Below the pieces are notes generated by a model that saw nothing but the letters and a program-made list of their open reading frames with translations, was not told the origin of the DNA and did not search any database. Both the position numbers and the translations under genes were made by a program. A stretch of 58,779 nt of DNA from an uncultured Fibrobacter sp. (GTDB lineage Bacteria > Fibrobacterota > Fibrobacteria > Fibrobacterales > Fibrobacteraceae): contig CAKUWY010000021.1 of assembly GCA_934699585.1 (NCBI GenBank), positions 1 through 58,779 of the forward strand. Reading direction: 5' to 3'. Positions 6,948 through 15,679 of this stretch are shown here, piece after piece (positions within the stretch are counted from its first letter, which is position 1; each line of letters opens with the position of its first letter).

Positions 6948-8939
6948 TCAAGTAATTTCTATATTTTGAGGAACATCTGCAAAATACTTGCTTCTAAGAA
7001 TTTCCAACAAATCAGGATTTTCATCCAACATTTTAAACACGCGATTTCTATAGTCTTTTTCAATATCAGTTGTAAGAATAGCCAACAAACCTTTGTTATT
7101 GAACCTTTTTATTCCCTCAGCAAAGTCTTTTGTATCTATAATCTTTTGTAAACACGCTTTTCTTTCATCAACAAAAGTATCAACATTTTCAAGCATTTTA
7201 TCAGCCAAATCTTTTACGCTATTTTTTATAGTTTCTAAATCTTTGGAATTTTTTAGCATATTTTCTTTGAATCGGTTATTTATCATCTGCACAGTATATT
7301 CAGCACATTGGCTGTCTATATGCCTTTGCAATTCTGCAAATAATTTTCCCTTAGCGTTTTCAAGAGCATTCTGATTCGCGTGAAAATAATCAACAGCCTG
7401 ATTTAGCATGTCTTCATCGCACAGTATATTCTCTACTTCTTGTACATCCAAGCAATATATATTATCCTTTTTCCACGCCTCTTTTTGTTCATCTTTATGG
7501 AAATCGCCATCAATAATGCCAATAGCTCTATTATGATGGATACTATAAGAATTATTAAAAGCCTTTGTATAATTTATAACCTGAAGATGTCCATCAGCGG
7601 GGATAACCGTATAATTGGGGAAAAGCCTTGTATATAGTTTGTAATCTAAGCTTGCTTTTGTCCCTTCACAAAACAAAATAGGCTTACGACTACCGAGAAG
7701 TTCCATATACAGAATTTCAGGTAACTCTTTATCGCTTGGAAGTTTTTCCATTTCCCATTTGTCGGGAGCAATGAATCGTTTCATCCATATTTTTTCAGCA
7801 TTATTGCGTGATGCGGCAAATTCAAGATTATGTGTTAGATATATGAACTGGCAATCTGGCCTAGCCAATTCCAAAGAGTCCCACAATTTCATAATCAAGG
7901 CGAGATGTAAGTGATTTTCCGGCTCGTCAACAATGATATAACTATTCTCTTTCGCTAATAGAATGTGCGCTATATAGTAAAAAACCGCCTTTTCTCCGTC
8001 GCTTAAAGATATAAACGGATATTCAGATCCTTCTGAGGTTAAAACATGAATATCACCTTTTTCCACTCTTAGTTTACGGTGAACAAGAATCTTTTCCCAC
8101 AATTCAATCACTTTTTCAAGAGTAGAATCTTTGCGAACAGCCGTTTTACGATCAAAATAGTCTGTTGCTAATTCCATTTTCTCTTCAAAAAGAGCGCTAA
8201 CAACCGTTACCAGATCCTCTCCCATCGAATTATCATAACGATCCAATTTATATAGTTTATCTTGGTTTTGATAATTCCAAAGATTTTGTCGACAACTATT
8301 CCCAATGGACCATGAATTTATTGATCGAAAGGCAAAAATTTTTTGAGACGCTATAATTACAACATTACCACTAAGAACTTCTCTCGTTTTTCGCGAAAAC
8401 GAACTTTTTCCCGAACCGTTCGCACCAATAATGACAAAATTATTATTCAAGTGCTTGAATAGAGCGAAATTCTCCAGATGCCTAAGCGCATTATTTGCTC
8501 CACTAACATCAATTTCTAAGCTTCTGTCGCGTAATTGAAGTGTTTTATGCACAACATCATAGCGTAAACCCGCATCAGTTAAAGCATCATTAAAATAACT
8601 AGCATCGTAGAAATATTGGGCTATATAAGAAAAAGAGTATGGGGTTATTGTACGGAATAATAAACTTAAATAATTCTTTGACCAATCACATTGAATTCCT
8701 ATTTGGGCATCTATTGATTCAATTTTTTCATAAAAGGTATTAAGGCTCTTCAACCGAAGAATCAAATTTGCCATTTCTTTTTCACAATCATGAAAATCTG
8801 GTCGTGCCGAGTTAATCCACTCAACAATGGTTTTTACATTTGGTTCAAAAATCTTGTTGAGCCACTCATTTATTTTGTGGTGGTCACTTCTTTGCTTTTC
8901 TAGATACTCTTTTATTTTTACAATCTCTTCTTGTTCCAT
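6948..8939 (-). CDS. ABC-type ATPase fused to DUF4435 (PARIS-like single-chain defence protein)
   Basis: The 663-residue product has an ABC/SMC-type ATPase domain: Walker A GANGSGKSS at 172-180, signature SLSDGEK at 311-317, Walker B IIVDEPENHLH ending near 345, and a switch LTH at 368-370. A C-terminal DUF4435 Toprim-like domain follows, with FCEGT near 423-427, IDGD at 476-479 and a DVQEVEN acidic cluster near 498-504. In the known PARIS anti-phage system an AAA ATPase (AriA) and a DUF4435 effector (AriB) act together, and fused forms exist. The first 150 residues are helical and not recognised. The gene starts 9 bases after hsdS stops, with an AAAGGGG ribosome-binding site. Its DNA is strikingly AT-rich. 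Assignment as a defence ATPase-DUF4435 protein is firm; identity with PARIS is inferred. Confidence 0.85.
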   Translation of the reverse strand: MEQEEIVKIKEYLEKQRSDHHKINEWLNKIFEPNVKTIVEWINSARPDFHDCEKEMANLILRLKSLNTFYEKIESIDAQIGIQCDWSKNYLSLLFRTITPYSFSYIAQYFYDASYFNDALTDAGLRYDVVHKTLQLRDRSLEIDVSGANNALRHLENFALFKHLNNNFVIIGANGSGKSSFSRKTREVLSGNVVIIASQKIFAFRSINSWSIGNSCRQNLWNYQNQDKLYKLDRYDNSMGEDLVTVVSALFEEKMELATDYFDRKTAVRKDSTLEKVIELWEKILVHRKLRVEKGDIHVLTSEGSEYPFISLSDGEKAVFYYIAHILLAKENSYIIVDEPENHLHLALIMKLWDSLELARPDCQFIYLTHNLEFAASRNNAEKIWMKRFIAPDKWEMEKLPSDKELPEILYMELLGSRKPILFCEGTKASLDYKLYTRLFPNYTVIPADGHLQVINYTKAFNNSYSIHHNRAIGIIDGDFHKDEQKEAWKKDNIYCLDVQEVENILCDEDMLNQAVDYFHANQNALENAKGKLFAELQRHIDSQCAEYTVQMINNRFKENMLKNSKDLETIKNSVKDLADKMLENVDTFVDERKACLQKIIDTKDFAEGIKRFNNKGLLAILTTDIEKDYRNRVFKMLDENPDLLEILRSKYFADVPQNIEIT

Positions 8940-8948
8940 ATTTCCCCT

Positions 8949-10052
8949 TTATTTCACTCGCCATTGCCCGGTGAGGAGTTTTTGCATCAAACCTTGTTTC
9001 TGCTTTTTGTAGTTCTCCAGTTGCTGTTTGAAAAGCAAAATCTCTTGATTCATTGTATTCAAAACAGAGACAATTTTCTGTTGTTTCTTTAAATCAAACT
9101 TTGGAATTTTGATTTTACATAAATCACCAAATCCAACTGTTTCACGAACACTTCCTTGAGCACTATTCTTTATGCGTTGTTTAGCTTCGCTAGAATTAAG
9201 CCAATGTAAAAGGAAATCAGAATCAAGTTGCTTTTGATCTCCAATTTCAAATACGGTATACATAGGACTAATTACAGCCTCTTTCCAATCGTTTAATCTT
9301 GCGATAGATCCCACATTTATTCTTGAGGGATTGTATGCATATTGTCCTAAGCGAACAATCTTGTAATTAGACAAGTTTTCGCTCGCAACTTTTCTATCAA
9401 ATTGCTCTTCTGGCAAGACAAAGCCCTTGCTATTACTAACGCTTAATACCTGTTGAATTTTTTCATCTTTATTTCTTTCCGAAACTTCCGTTAAAAATGT
9501 TCCTAATTCAGCATACGTATCACTCATTATTGAAGTAGCTAAGAAACAATCATAGGAATTTTCTTTCGCTTCGATGAGTTTTTCCATTTTTTCGATGGCG
9601 GAGTCCCAGACCGAAAGCGTCGCCGCAATCTTCTTCTGCTCTTCAATCGACGGTAAAAGAAATGGCACCTTATTAATAGTCTCTACAGATATTCCTGGCT
9701 GAGCTTGTCCTGTTGCATATTGATTCAAATTTGCATAAAACAATGCGTAATATAACCAAATAGAATCATTGCCATTTTGAGGAGACGCAACTACAGCATG
9801 TTCGGTTGCATAAAATTTTCCTTGGGCTAAATTAACATTTCCACACAAAGCCCCCTGTCGTCCGATAATTGGGAAAACACCTTCATGTGAAAAGTTCGGG
9901 ACAAAACCTCTAACTCCATTTCCTCCAAAACAGGGATAGATATTAACAGAATCTGGCTTTGCAGCTATCGTTTGCGCAGAAACAAATTTTCCTGCTTTAA
10001 GCAAAGCAACATCTTCTAACTTTACTTTTTTCCATCCATTAGGCAGCATCAT
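8949..10052 (-). CDS. hsdS: Type I restriction enzyme, S (specificity) subunit
   Basis: The product has 367 residues. Two target-recognition domains are separated by helical conserved regions: the first half contains LPNGWKKVKLEDVALLKAGK and LPSIEEQKKIAATLSVWDSAIEKMEKLI, and the second half ends with a similar LKKQQKIVSVLNTMNQEILLFKQQLENYKKQKQGLMQKLLTGQWRV segment. HsdS chooses the bipartite DNA site for methylation and cleavage. Its start overlaps the end of the KAP NTPase gene by four bases (ATGA), so the two are translationally coupled. It is AT-rich like its neighbours. A second, shorter HsdS-like gene sits before hsdM. Confidence 0.95.
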   Translation of the reverse strand: MMLPNGWKKVKLEDVALLKAGKFVSAQTIAAKPDSVNIYPCFGGNGVRGFVPNFSHEGVFPIIGRQGALCGNVNLAQGKFYATEHAVVASPQNGNDSIWLYYALFYANLNQYATGQAQPGISVETINKVPFLLPSIEEQKKIAATLSVWDSAIEKMEKLIEAKENSYDCFLATSIMSDTYAELGTFLTEVSERNKDEKIQQVLSVSNSKGFVLPEEQFDRKVASENLSNYKIVRLGQYAYNPSRINVGSIARLNDWKEAVISPMYTVFEIGDQKQLDSDFLLHWLNSSEAKQRIKNSAQGSVRETVGFGDLCKIKIPKFDLKKQQKIVSVLNTMNQEILLFKQQLENYKKQKQGLMQKLLTGQWRVK

Positions 10053-12214
10053 TTGTTCTTTTCCTCTTTTTCAAACAGGCCTTTAATATTTTCAATTTCT
10101 TCTATTTTTTCAACCATCTGTTTCATTGCGAATACGCTTGGTAGAGGAGTTTCATGTTTTTGATTAATTCTGCTTAAACAAGCGTTCTTTAACTTGGATA
10201 AAAAACCTTTTTCTTTATCCATATCATAGCCGCTAGGCACATTCAAATAACGATGTTTCATTATTTTGATAATCTCGCTTCTTTTGTATCGTTCTATTAA
10301 ACAAAATCCATCTAAGAAGCGTTCCACATTCACCATATTCCATTGAAAATCTGTTTCCTCACTTGAAATATATCGAATAATATTGCAAGCTTGATTAAAA
10401 TCTTCCATATCCTTTGATGTAAAATCCTTATAAAACTTCAATTCGTCATTTGCAAAAGAATTTGTTCGTTTATTGAAAATATTTAGCAGTCGATTTCTTA
10501 AATCCATTAACAATGCTTTGTCTTTTTCCTCAAGAGAATAACTTTGCATTATAGAGCCAACACTTATAATCTTTCCAAACTCTATTGCATTAGAATTATT
10601 GTCTAAATACCGATTTATCAATTGATCAGCATTAATGTCCACAGAAGCTTCTTTTGACGCCAAGCTAAGGACGGCAAAAAGTTTCATCAGTAAAGTTGGA
10701 TTTTTTATGAGTTTATCATTATCACCATTATCGCAACTCAACGATTCCCTTATGGTTTTATAGCATTCCGTTGCTTGTTCATCGGACAAACTCCACCATG
10801 ATTCGCACATTAAACTCATCAAATATTCAGGCCTTCTTGCAAACCAGCTTGAGGACTCAATTCCTTTTATTACTTCGTCTCTATCAAAATAATTTGATAT
10901 CAGCCATTCTTGCATCGGAAATATGTCAACAGTATGAAAGCTATAACTAACATCTAAAAAGCACTGCCATTTTGACAAAGATTTTTCTTTTGCAGGAAAT
11001 TCTTTGTTTTGCAGTTTTATCCCAACTAACACCGATCTCGTATTTCCAATTTCATTTGCGTCAAAAAGTCCTATGGTGGCTCCATATTTCATTATTAAAA
11101 AATATCGAAAGAAATAGTTAAGAAAACCTGTTTCTTTTGATTTTGGCGAAAGAATTAAATCGCCTAAGGCAGGAGCAAAAAAACAGCATAAATGATTAAA
11201 ATCTTTTATAGTTTGCTTCAATGCTCGATAATTACGACTAGGCATTTTTAGAACATATTCTTTCATCTGTTCTTGGTCAAATTTTTTCTGTTCCGGTTGC
11301 TGTGAAGATAAATCCTCTTCTATTTTTGAATATTTAATTTTCGCATCATCAAAGGAAGAAAACATTTCATATATACAATTCCTGTTTTCCCACAAAGCCT
11401 TTTTTACATTATCATTTATATCTAGACGTCCATTTTCTGGTGAAAGCCATGCATCTACAATATCATATACAGAAGTCTGTATTTGAAAAATTTTTCCAAT
11501 AACTTTCTCCTGCGTACTAGATAAGTTTTGCAGAGTCTTTTTATCATCTGGTTGTGATTGCGCTTCTTCCCACTTATCTTTATCAGCAAGTAGAATACAA
11601 GGGATATGCAATTGTTCAACATATTCATTTAAATATCCAAACAATTCGCATGGTCTCATATCCGCGCGTTCCAAATCATCAAAGACTATGACAAGACGCT
11701 TGTACTCTTTTTTATTTACCTTTATATTCTCTAAAAATTTACTTGAAAAGAACTTTAAAGAATCGCCAACAGCTTTTCCTGTAGCAACGCCAGCCGGAAC
11801 AGCGAAAGGAGCGGCTGAACCGACCGTAGAGAGAGTCGTTGTTGCGGCCACAGCAGTTCCTACGGCAATCCCAGCCAAATCACCTATCAAAGAAAGTGCG
11901 TCCGGCAAATAATCAAGTTTTTTTGAGTTAATCTTTGGGCGAAAGATACGTTCTATTTTTTTATTGATATCTTCACGAGTTTTTACTCCAAACAGACTGA
12001 CATAAACGACCGTATACTTTTCAAATCCAGTCAGCCAATTATTTTTCTCGACAACATCTTTTCCTGCAGCACCCTGTTTTTCTAAAAACTGTCTAATAAA
12101 ATATGTCTTACCAGAGCCCCAACAGCCCGTAATCAACACAGCATAATCGGGAGACTGCTCCTTGTTCAGATAGTAGTCCAGGAATTCTTCAATGTGCTTG
12201 TTGCTGTTTGACAT
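10049..12214 (-). CDS. KAP family P-loop NTPase
   Basis: The product has 721 residues from the ATG at 12214, which has an AAGGA ribosome-binding site; the upstream extension is unlikely. Walker A is GCWGSGKT at 30-37. A long Ala/Gly-rich hydrophobic stretch lies at about 106-150, and Walker B LVIVFDDLER at 174-183. An insertion of membrane-like segments between Walker A and B is the hallmark of KAP NTPases, some of which act in phage exclusion. The remaining 500 residues are helical and not recognised. The gene lies between the AlbA/HTH gene and hsdS and is coupled to hsdS by ATGA. Its function is unknown; association of a defence ATPase with the inner membrane is a reasonable inference. Confidence 0.85.
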   Translation of the reverse strand: MSNSNKHIEEFLDYYLNKEQSPDYAVLITGCWGSGKTYFIRQFLEKQGAAGKDVVEKNNWLTGFEKYTVVYVSLFGVKTREDINKKIERIFRPKINSKKLDYLPDALSLIGDLAGIAVGTAVAATTTLSTVGSAAPFAVPAGVATGKAVGDSLKFFSSKFLENIKVNKKEYKRLVIVFDDLERADMRPCELFGYLNEYVEQLHIPCILLADKDKWEEAQSQPDDKKTLQNLSSTQEKVIGKIFQIQTSVYDIVDAWLSPENGRLDINDNVKKALWENRNCIYEMFSSFDDAKIKYSKIEEDLSSQQPEQKKFDQEQMKEYVLKMPSRNYRALKQTIKDFNHLCCFFAPALGDLILSPKSKETGFLNYFFRYFLIMKYGATIGLFDANEIGNTRSVLVGIKLQNKEFPAKEKSLSKWQCFLDVSYSFHTVDIFPMQEWLISNYFDRDEVIKGIESSSWFARRPEYLMSLMCESWWSLSDEQATECYKTIRESLSCDNGDNDKLIKNPTLLMKLFAVLSLASKEASVDINADQLINRYLDNNSNAIEFGKIISVGSIMQSYSLEEKDKALLMDLRNRLLNIFNKRTNSFANDELKFYKDFTSKDMEDFNQACNIIRYISSEETDFQWNMVNVERFLDGFCLIERYKRSEIIKIMKHRYLNVPSGYDMDKEKGFLSKLKNACLSRINQKHETPLPSVFAMKQMVEKIEEIENIKGLFEKEEKNK

Positions 12215-12302
12215 ATTTCGTCCTTTTTTCAGTTCAATATTATCTCTGATGCTTCTTTCTAAACGTACCGAATTCGTTACGTTTAGAGTTCCAGTCAAAT
12301 GG

Positions 12303-12382
12303 AAATAGGAGATTCCCGGTCAAGCCGGGAATGACCACCATATTGCCAATGTCGGCAAAATGGTCAATCAGCGTTCTGTTCG
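12303..12382. repeat. REP-like palindrome and hairpin between AlbA/HTH and KAP genes
   Basis: ATTCCCGG (12312-12319) and CCGGGAAT (12325-12332) form a perfect 8-bp palindrome around TCAAG. A second hairpin follows, ACCATATTGCC and GGCAAAATGGT with one mismatch. It may separate the AlbA/HTH transcript from the KAP-hsdS part. Confidence 0.65.
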
Positions 12383-12411
12383 CACCGACAAGATATCTCA
12401 TTCCTTACCCC

Positions 12412-14061
12412 CTATCCTTTTTTCACCCAGCGTCCATTCTTTGACGCACCTTCCCAAGCGTAGCCAAGCTTCTTGAGGTCACGTAAAATTGTCCTAGTAC
12501 TTACTCCAAACATCTTCGCCAAAAACTCTTTTGTTTTCATTGAGTCTACTAAGATAATTTGTTCAACCTTCTGCACTCTAGGGGCGTTGTCTATATCTTG
12601 AGTGACATTTTGGATGACATTTTGAGTGACATTTTGGGTGACATTTGGAGTTTTCCAGTGTCCGTTTTTAGCGGCTCCTTCCCAAACATATCCAAGGTCT
12701 TTTAAATCGCGCAAAATAGTTCTTTTCGTCACTCCAAACATTGTTGCTAAAGCATCTGTCGATATTATGGAGTTTGCAGAAATGACCTGTTCCACCTTCT
12801 GCCTTCTAGGGACATCATCTTCTTTTTGAGTGACATTTTGAGTGACATTTTGAGTGACATTTTGAGTGACATTTTGGGTAACATTCCTGCCATTTAATCT
12901 AGCCAGCGGGAACGTCACCACGGTATAGCCGGCCTCTTCAGTCCAGAAAGGTTCCGGGGAACCTTCTTCTTCACAGACCTCAATAATCCGCTTAACTCCC
13001 GAGCCCCATTTTTCCAGATAGGTTGTTTGATACAACACATTCGCAAGGACTTCGTTTCTCGGGTATGATTTATGCACCCGTTTAATTGTTTTGGGAGTCA
13101 ATTGATGCGGCAATAGCCCCGGGCTTTCTATTTCAATGCGGTCATCATATATGGCGATGCCGATTGAGCATTGATGAATGTCGTAATCTCTATGGCACAG
13201 GGCGTTTATCAGGGCCTCGCGTAGCGCCCTAACAGGTACATCGAGATGTTCTTCCCTCATGATACCCTTGATTTCACCGCTTAGGGACAGATGTTTGAAG
13301 AAGAATGCCATGCCGGCATCCAGCAATTCAAAAAAATTTCCGAACGCTTGTTGATTATCGATAAAGTATATTTTATCCGTTCCTCTAAATCGAGCTAAAC
13401 GAATCTCGTAAAAAATCGTTTTTTTTCGAGAAAATAGAAACGCTGCAGCATTTCTCACTTTGCCGTTATCTAGCAAGTCCCATTTTTCCAGAATAACTTC
13501 GATGGGTTCCGAAAGCGATTCCTCTGAGATTCTCCGCTCTTCGACTCCGAGGCGAACCAAGCCGCGAATTTTCTTTTCATCCAAATCGCCTATAGTGATT
13601 TTATCTGCTACACGCATTTCCCACGAAAATTGGTGCGGGAAATTCTGCCGCAGCCTTTCGTCGTACATGTCCCTGGGCATCGCCTTGGTGACGCTCTCCA
13701 GCCTATAATACGGTTTCCCGTGGAATGTGTACGGCTTTTGCCCATAGACCCACGGATTGAACCTCAGCACAATTACCTGGAGATTCGGCTTGCCGGGAAT
13801 ATCTACATATTCAATGACGGGCGAAACTGCGGGCTCGATCCCCGCCAAAGCCTGCGCGATATCGCGGCGGGTAGATTCTGAAACAATCTGCCCGACAATG
13901 TTCAAGGAAGGCGTGACACCGAAAACGAGAACTCCGCCATCGGAATTCAAGAAGGCACATGCCGTATACATGCCTTCGCGAAGTTCGCCGGTAGATTTCT
14001 TCAACTCGACATTCTTCGTCTCGTCTTTAGAAATCAGTTTTTTGAGTTCTTCCAGTGTCAT
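12412..14061 (-). CDS. AlbA/Schlafen-like ATP-binding protein with duplicated VTQ-repeat plus winged-helix cassettes
   Basis: The product has about 549 residues. The N-terminus carries an AlbA_2 (Schlafen AlbA) domain, with NVELKKSTGEL and AFLNSDGGVLVFGV within about residues 15-60. A GHKL-type ATPase-like region follows (ALINALCHRDYDIHQ and IEIESPGLLP near 285-320, EKWGSGVKRI near 351). The C-terminus has a tandem pair of cassettes: NVTQ repeats at about 393-412 then a winged-helix domain at about 420-470, and NVTQ repeats at about 473-488 then a second similar domain to the end. I chose the ATG at 14061 (AAGGA upstream) over a TTG one codon earlier. Relatives are called transcriptional regulators, and some sit in type I loci. 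A regulatory or defence role is inferred. Confidence 0.85.
   Translation of the reverse strand: MTLEELKKLISKDETKNVELKKSTGELREGMYTACAFLNSDGGVLVFGVTPSLNIVGQIVSESTRRDIAQALAGIEPAVSPVIEYVDIPGKPNLQVIVLRFNPWVYGQKPYTFHGKPYYRLESVTKAMPRDMYDERLRQNFPHQFSWEMRVADKITIGDLDEKKIRGLVRLGVEERRISEESLSEPIEVILEKWDLLDNGKVRNAAAFLFSRKKTIFYEIRLARFRGTDKIYFIDNQQAFGNFFELLDAGMAFFFKHLSLSGEIKGIMREEHLDVPVRALREALINALCHRDYDIHQCSIGIAIYDDRIEIESPGLLPHQLTPKTIKRVHKSYPRNEVLANVLYQTTYLEKWGSGVKRIIEVCEEEGSPEPFWTEEAGYTVVTFPLARLNGRNVTQNVTQNVTQNVTQNVTQKEDDVPRRQKVEQVISANSIISTDALATMFGVTKRTILRDLKDLGYVWEGAAKNGHWKTPNVTQNVTQNVIQNVTQDIDNAPRVQKVEQIILVDSMKTKEFLAKMFGVSTRTILRDLKKLGYAWEGASKNGRWVKKG
12597..12652. repeat. 12-bp tandem repeat, second VTQ array
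   Basis: Four near-identical 12-base units (ACATTTTGAGTG type on the plus strand) encode NVTQ, NVTQ, NVIQ, NVTQ between the two winged-helix domains of the AlbA-like protein. Confidence 0.8.
12826..12885. repeat. 12-bp tandem repeat, first VTQ array
   Basis: Five near-identical 12-base units (TGAGTGACATTT type on the plus strand) encode five NVTQ copies between the ATPase domain and the first winged-helix domain. The unit length keeps the frame, so copy-number change would alter linker length without frameshift. Confidence 0.85.
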
Positions 14062-14110
14062 CAAATTATCCTTTATTCAACCATCTCGCCCATGCGAGCG
14101 ACATGGTTCT

Positions 14111-15679
14111 TTACCCCCGCTTGATCTCCTTCAGTTTCTGGGCCATCTGCTTGCGGACTTCGGCGAGTTCCTTTTCAAGGCGGTCGATATCCTTCTGCAC
14201 TGCATCCACATCAATGGGAGCTTCTTCTTCGAAAGTGTCCACATAGCGCGGGATGTTCAGGTTGAATTCGTTACCTTCAATTTCGTCGAAGGTGGCGACA
14301 TGGGCATACTTGTCCACATTCTTGCGCTTCTTGTAGGTATTCACAATCTTCGAGATGTTCTCTTCGGAAAGCGAATTCTGCTTCTTGCCCTGCACAAATT
14401 CACGGCTTGCGTCAATGAACAGCACGTCCTTGCGCTTTGCGTTCTTGCCGCCGATTTCGCGGCTGCGGTCGAATACCAGAATCGCCACGGGAATGCTCGT
14501 GGTCGGGAAAAGGTTTTCGGGGAGACCGATTACCGCATCCAACAGGTTTTCGCGAATCATCGCCTCGCGGATTTTGCCTTCGGAAGAACCGCGGAACAGC
14601 ACGCCGTGAGGTACCACGACAACGACGCGGCCTTCGCCTGCGAGGCTTGTCTCAACCATGTGCGTAATGAAGGCCCAGTCGCCCTTGCTCTTGGGCGGAA
14701 TGCCACGGAAAAAGCGCTTGTAGGGGTCGCTTTCGGCATTCTCGGCACCCCATTTGTCGAGGCTGAAAGGCGGATTCGCCACCACCACATTGAACTTCAT
14801 CAACTTGTCCTTTTCGACAAGCATTGGGCTGTTGAGCGTATCGCCCCATTCGATGCGCGCGCTATCGGTGCTGTGCAGGAACATGTTCATGCGGCAAAGA
14901 GCCCATGTGCTACCATTCGATTCCTGGCCAAACAAAGCGTAATTGCCGCTCGGCACCTGCTTCGCACCCTGCAAAAGCAAACCACCCGCACCACATGTCG
15001 GGTCGCAAATCTTGTCGCCATCCTTCGGGGCCGCAAGTTTCGCCACGAGTTCGGTAACAACGAACGGTGTAAAGAATTCACCCGCCTTCTTGCCCGCCTC
15101 GGCACCGAAACGTTCCAACAGATACATGTAGGTGTTGCCGATGATGTCTTCGGAAACGCGGCTCGGCGACATATCGAGTTCGTCCTTATGGAAGTCCTCA
15201 AGCAACGTGCGCAGACGACGGTTGCGGTCCTTCGTCTTGCCGAGATTCGGCTCGGAATTGAAGTCGATGTTGCGGAACACGCCTTCGAGCTTGAGCCTGT
15301 TCTGCGTTTCAATCTTGTCGAGAACAATGTTAATCAAGTCGCCGATGTTATCTGCCGTGCGGCGCTCGTAAAGGCTGTAATAGTCCGCGACAAATTTGTC
15401 GATGACCTTGCCCTTGTCGTTCTTGATTTCTACCATCGGGAGCACAAAACGCTCGCGTTCCAGCTTGCGGAGGATTCTCGCCTCGTCGCCACCGTACTGT
15501 TTGCCATAGGCGTCGTAATGGTCGCGCCACACATCCGACATATACTTCAGGAACAGCATCACCAGAATGTAGTCCTTGTACTGCGCCGGATCAACTGCCC
15601 CGCGGAAGGTATCGCACGCGGCCCAGGCGGCAGCGTTGATAGCATCTTGTTTGATTTTTTCGCTTTTCACTTCACTCAT
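14111..15679 (-). CDS. hsdM: Type I restriction enzyme, M (methyltransferase) subunit
   Basis: This 522-residue product is a complete HsdM. Visible parts are an N-terminal HsdM_N helical domain, EFFTP at 201-205, the S-adenosylmethionine motif DPTCGAGG at 226-233, and the N6-adenine catalytic motif NPPF at 302-305. The C-terminus is a predicted coiled coil (VDAVQKDIDRLEKELAEVRKQ). With HsdS it methylates adenine in the recognition site and protects self DNA. Its start overlaps the end of the half-HsdS gene by four bases (ATGA). The gene is GC-rich like the chromosome and unlike the genes that follow it in the locus. Confidence 0.97.
   Translation of the reverse strand: MSEVKSEKIKQDAINAAAWAACDTFRGAVDPAQYKDYILVMLFLKYMSDVWRDHYDAYGKQYGGDEARILRKLERERFVLPMVEIKNDKGKVIDKFVADYYSLYERRTADNIGDLINIVLDKIETQNRLKLEGVFRNIDFNSEPNLGKTKDRNRRLRTLLEDFHKDELDMSPSRVSEDIIGNTYMYLLERFGAEAGKKAGEFFTPFVVTELVAKLAAPKDGDKICDPTCGAGGLLLQGAKQVPSGNYALFGQESNGSTWALCRMNMFLHSTDSARIEWGDTLNSPMLVEKDKLMKFNVVVANPPFSLDKWGAENAESDPYKRFFRGIPPKSKGDWAFITHMVETSLAGEGRVVVVVPHGVLFRGSSEGKIREAMIRENLLDAVIGLPENLFPTTSIPVAILVFDRSREIGGKNAKRKDVLFIDASREFVQGKKQNSLSEENISKIVNTYKKRKNVDKYAHVATFDEIEGNEFNLNIPRYVDTFEEEAPIDVDAVQKDIDRLEKELAEVRKQMAQKLKEIKRG

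Noticed and set aside
12597..12885. VTQ repeats considered as a CRISPR or intergenic repeat
   Set aside because: They are in frame within a coding gene and encode NVTQ linkers; no spacers exist.
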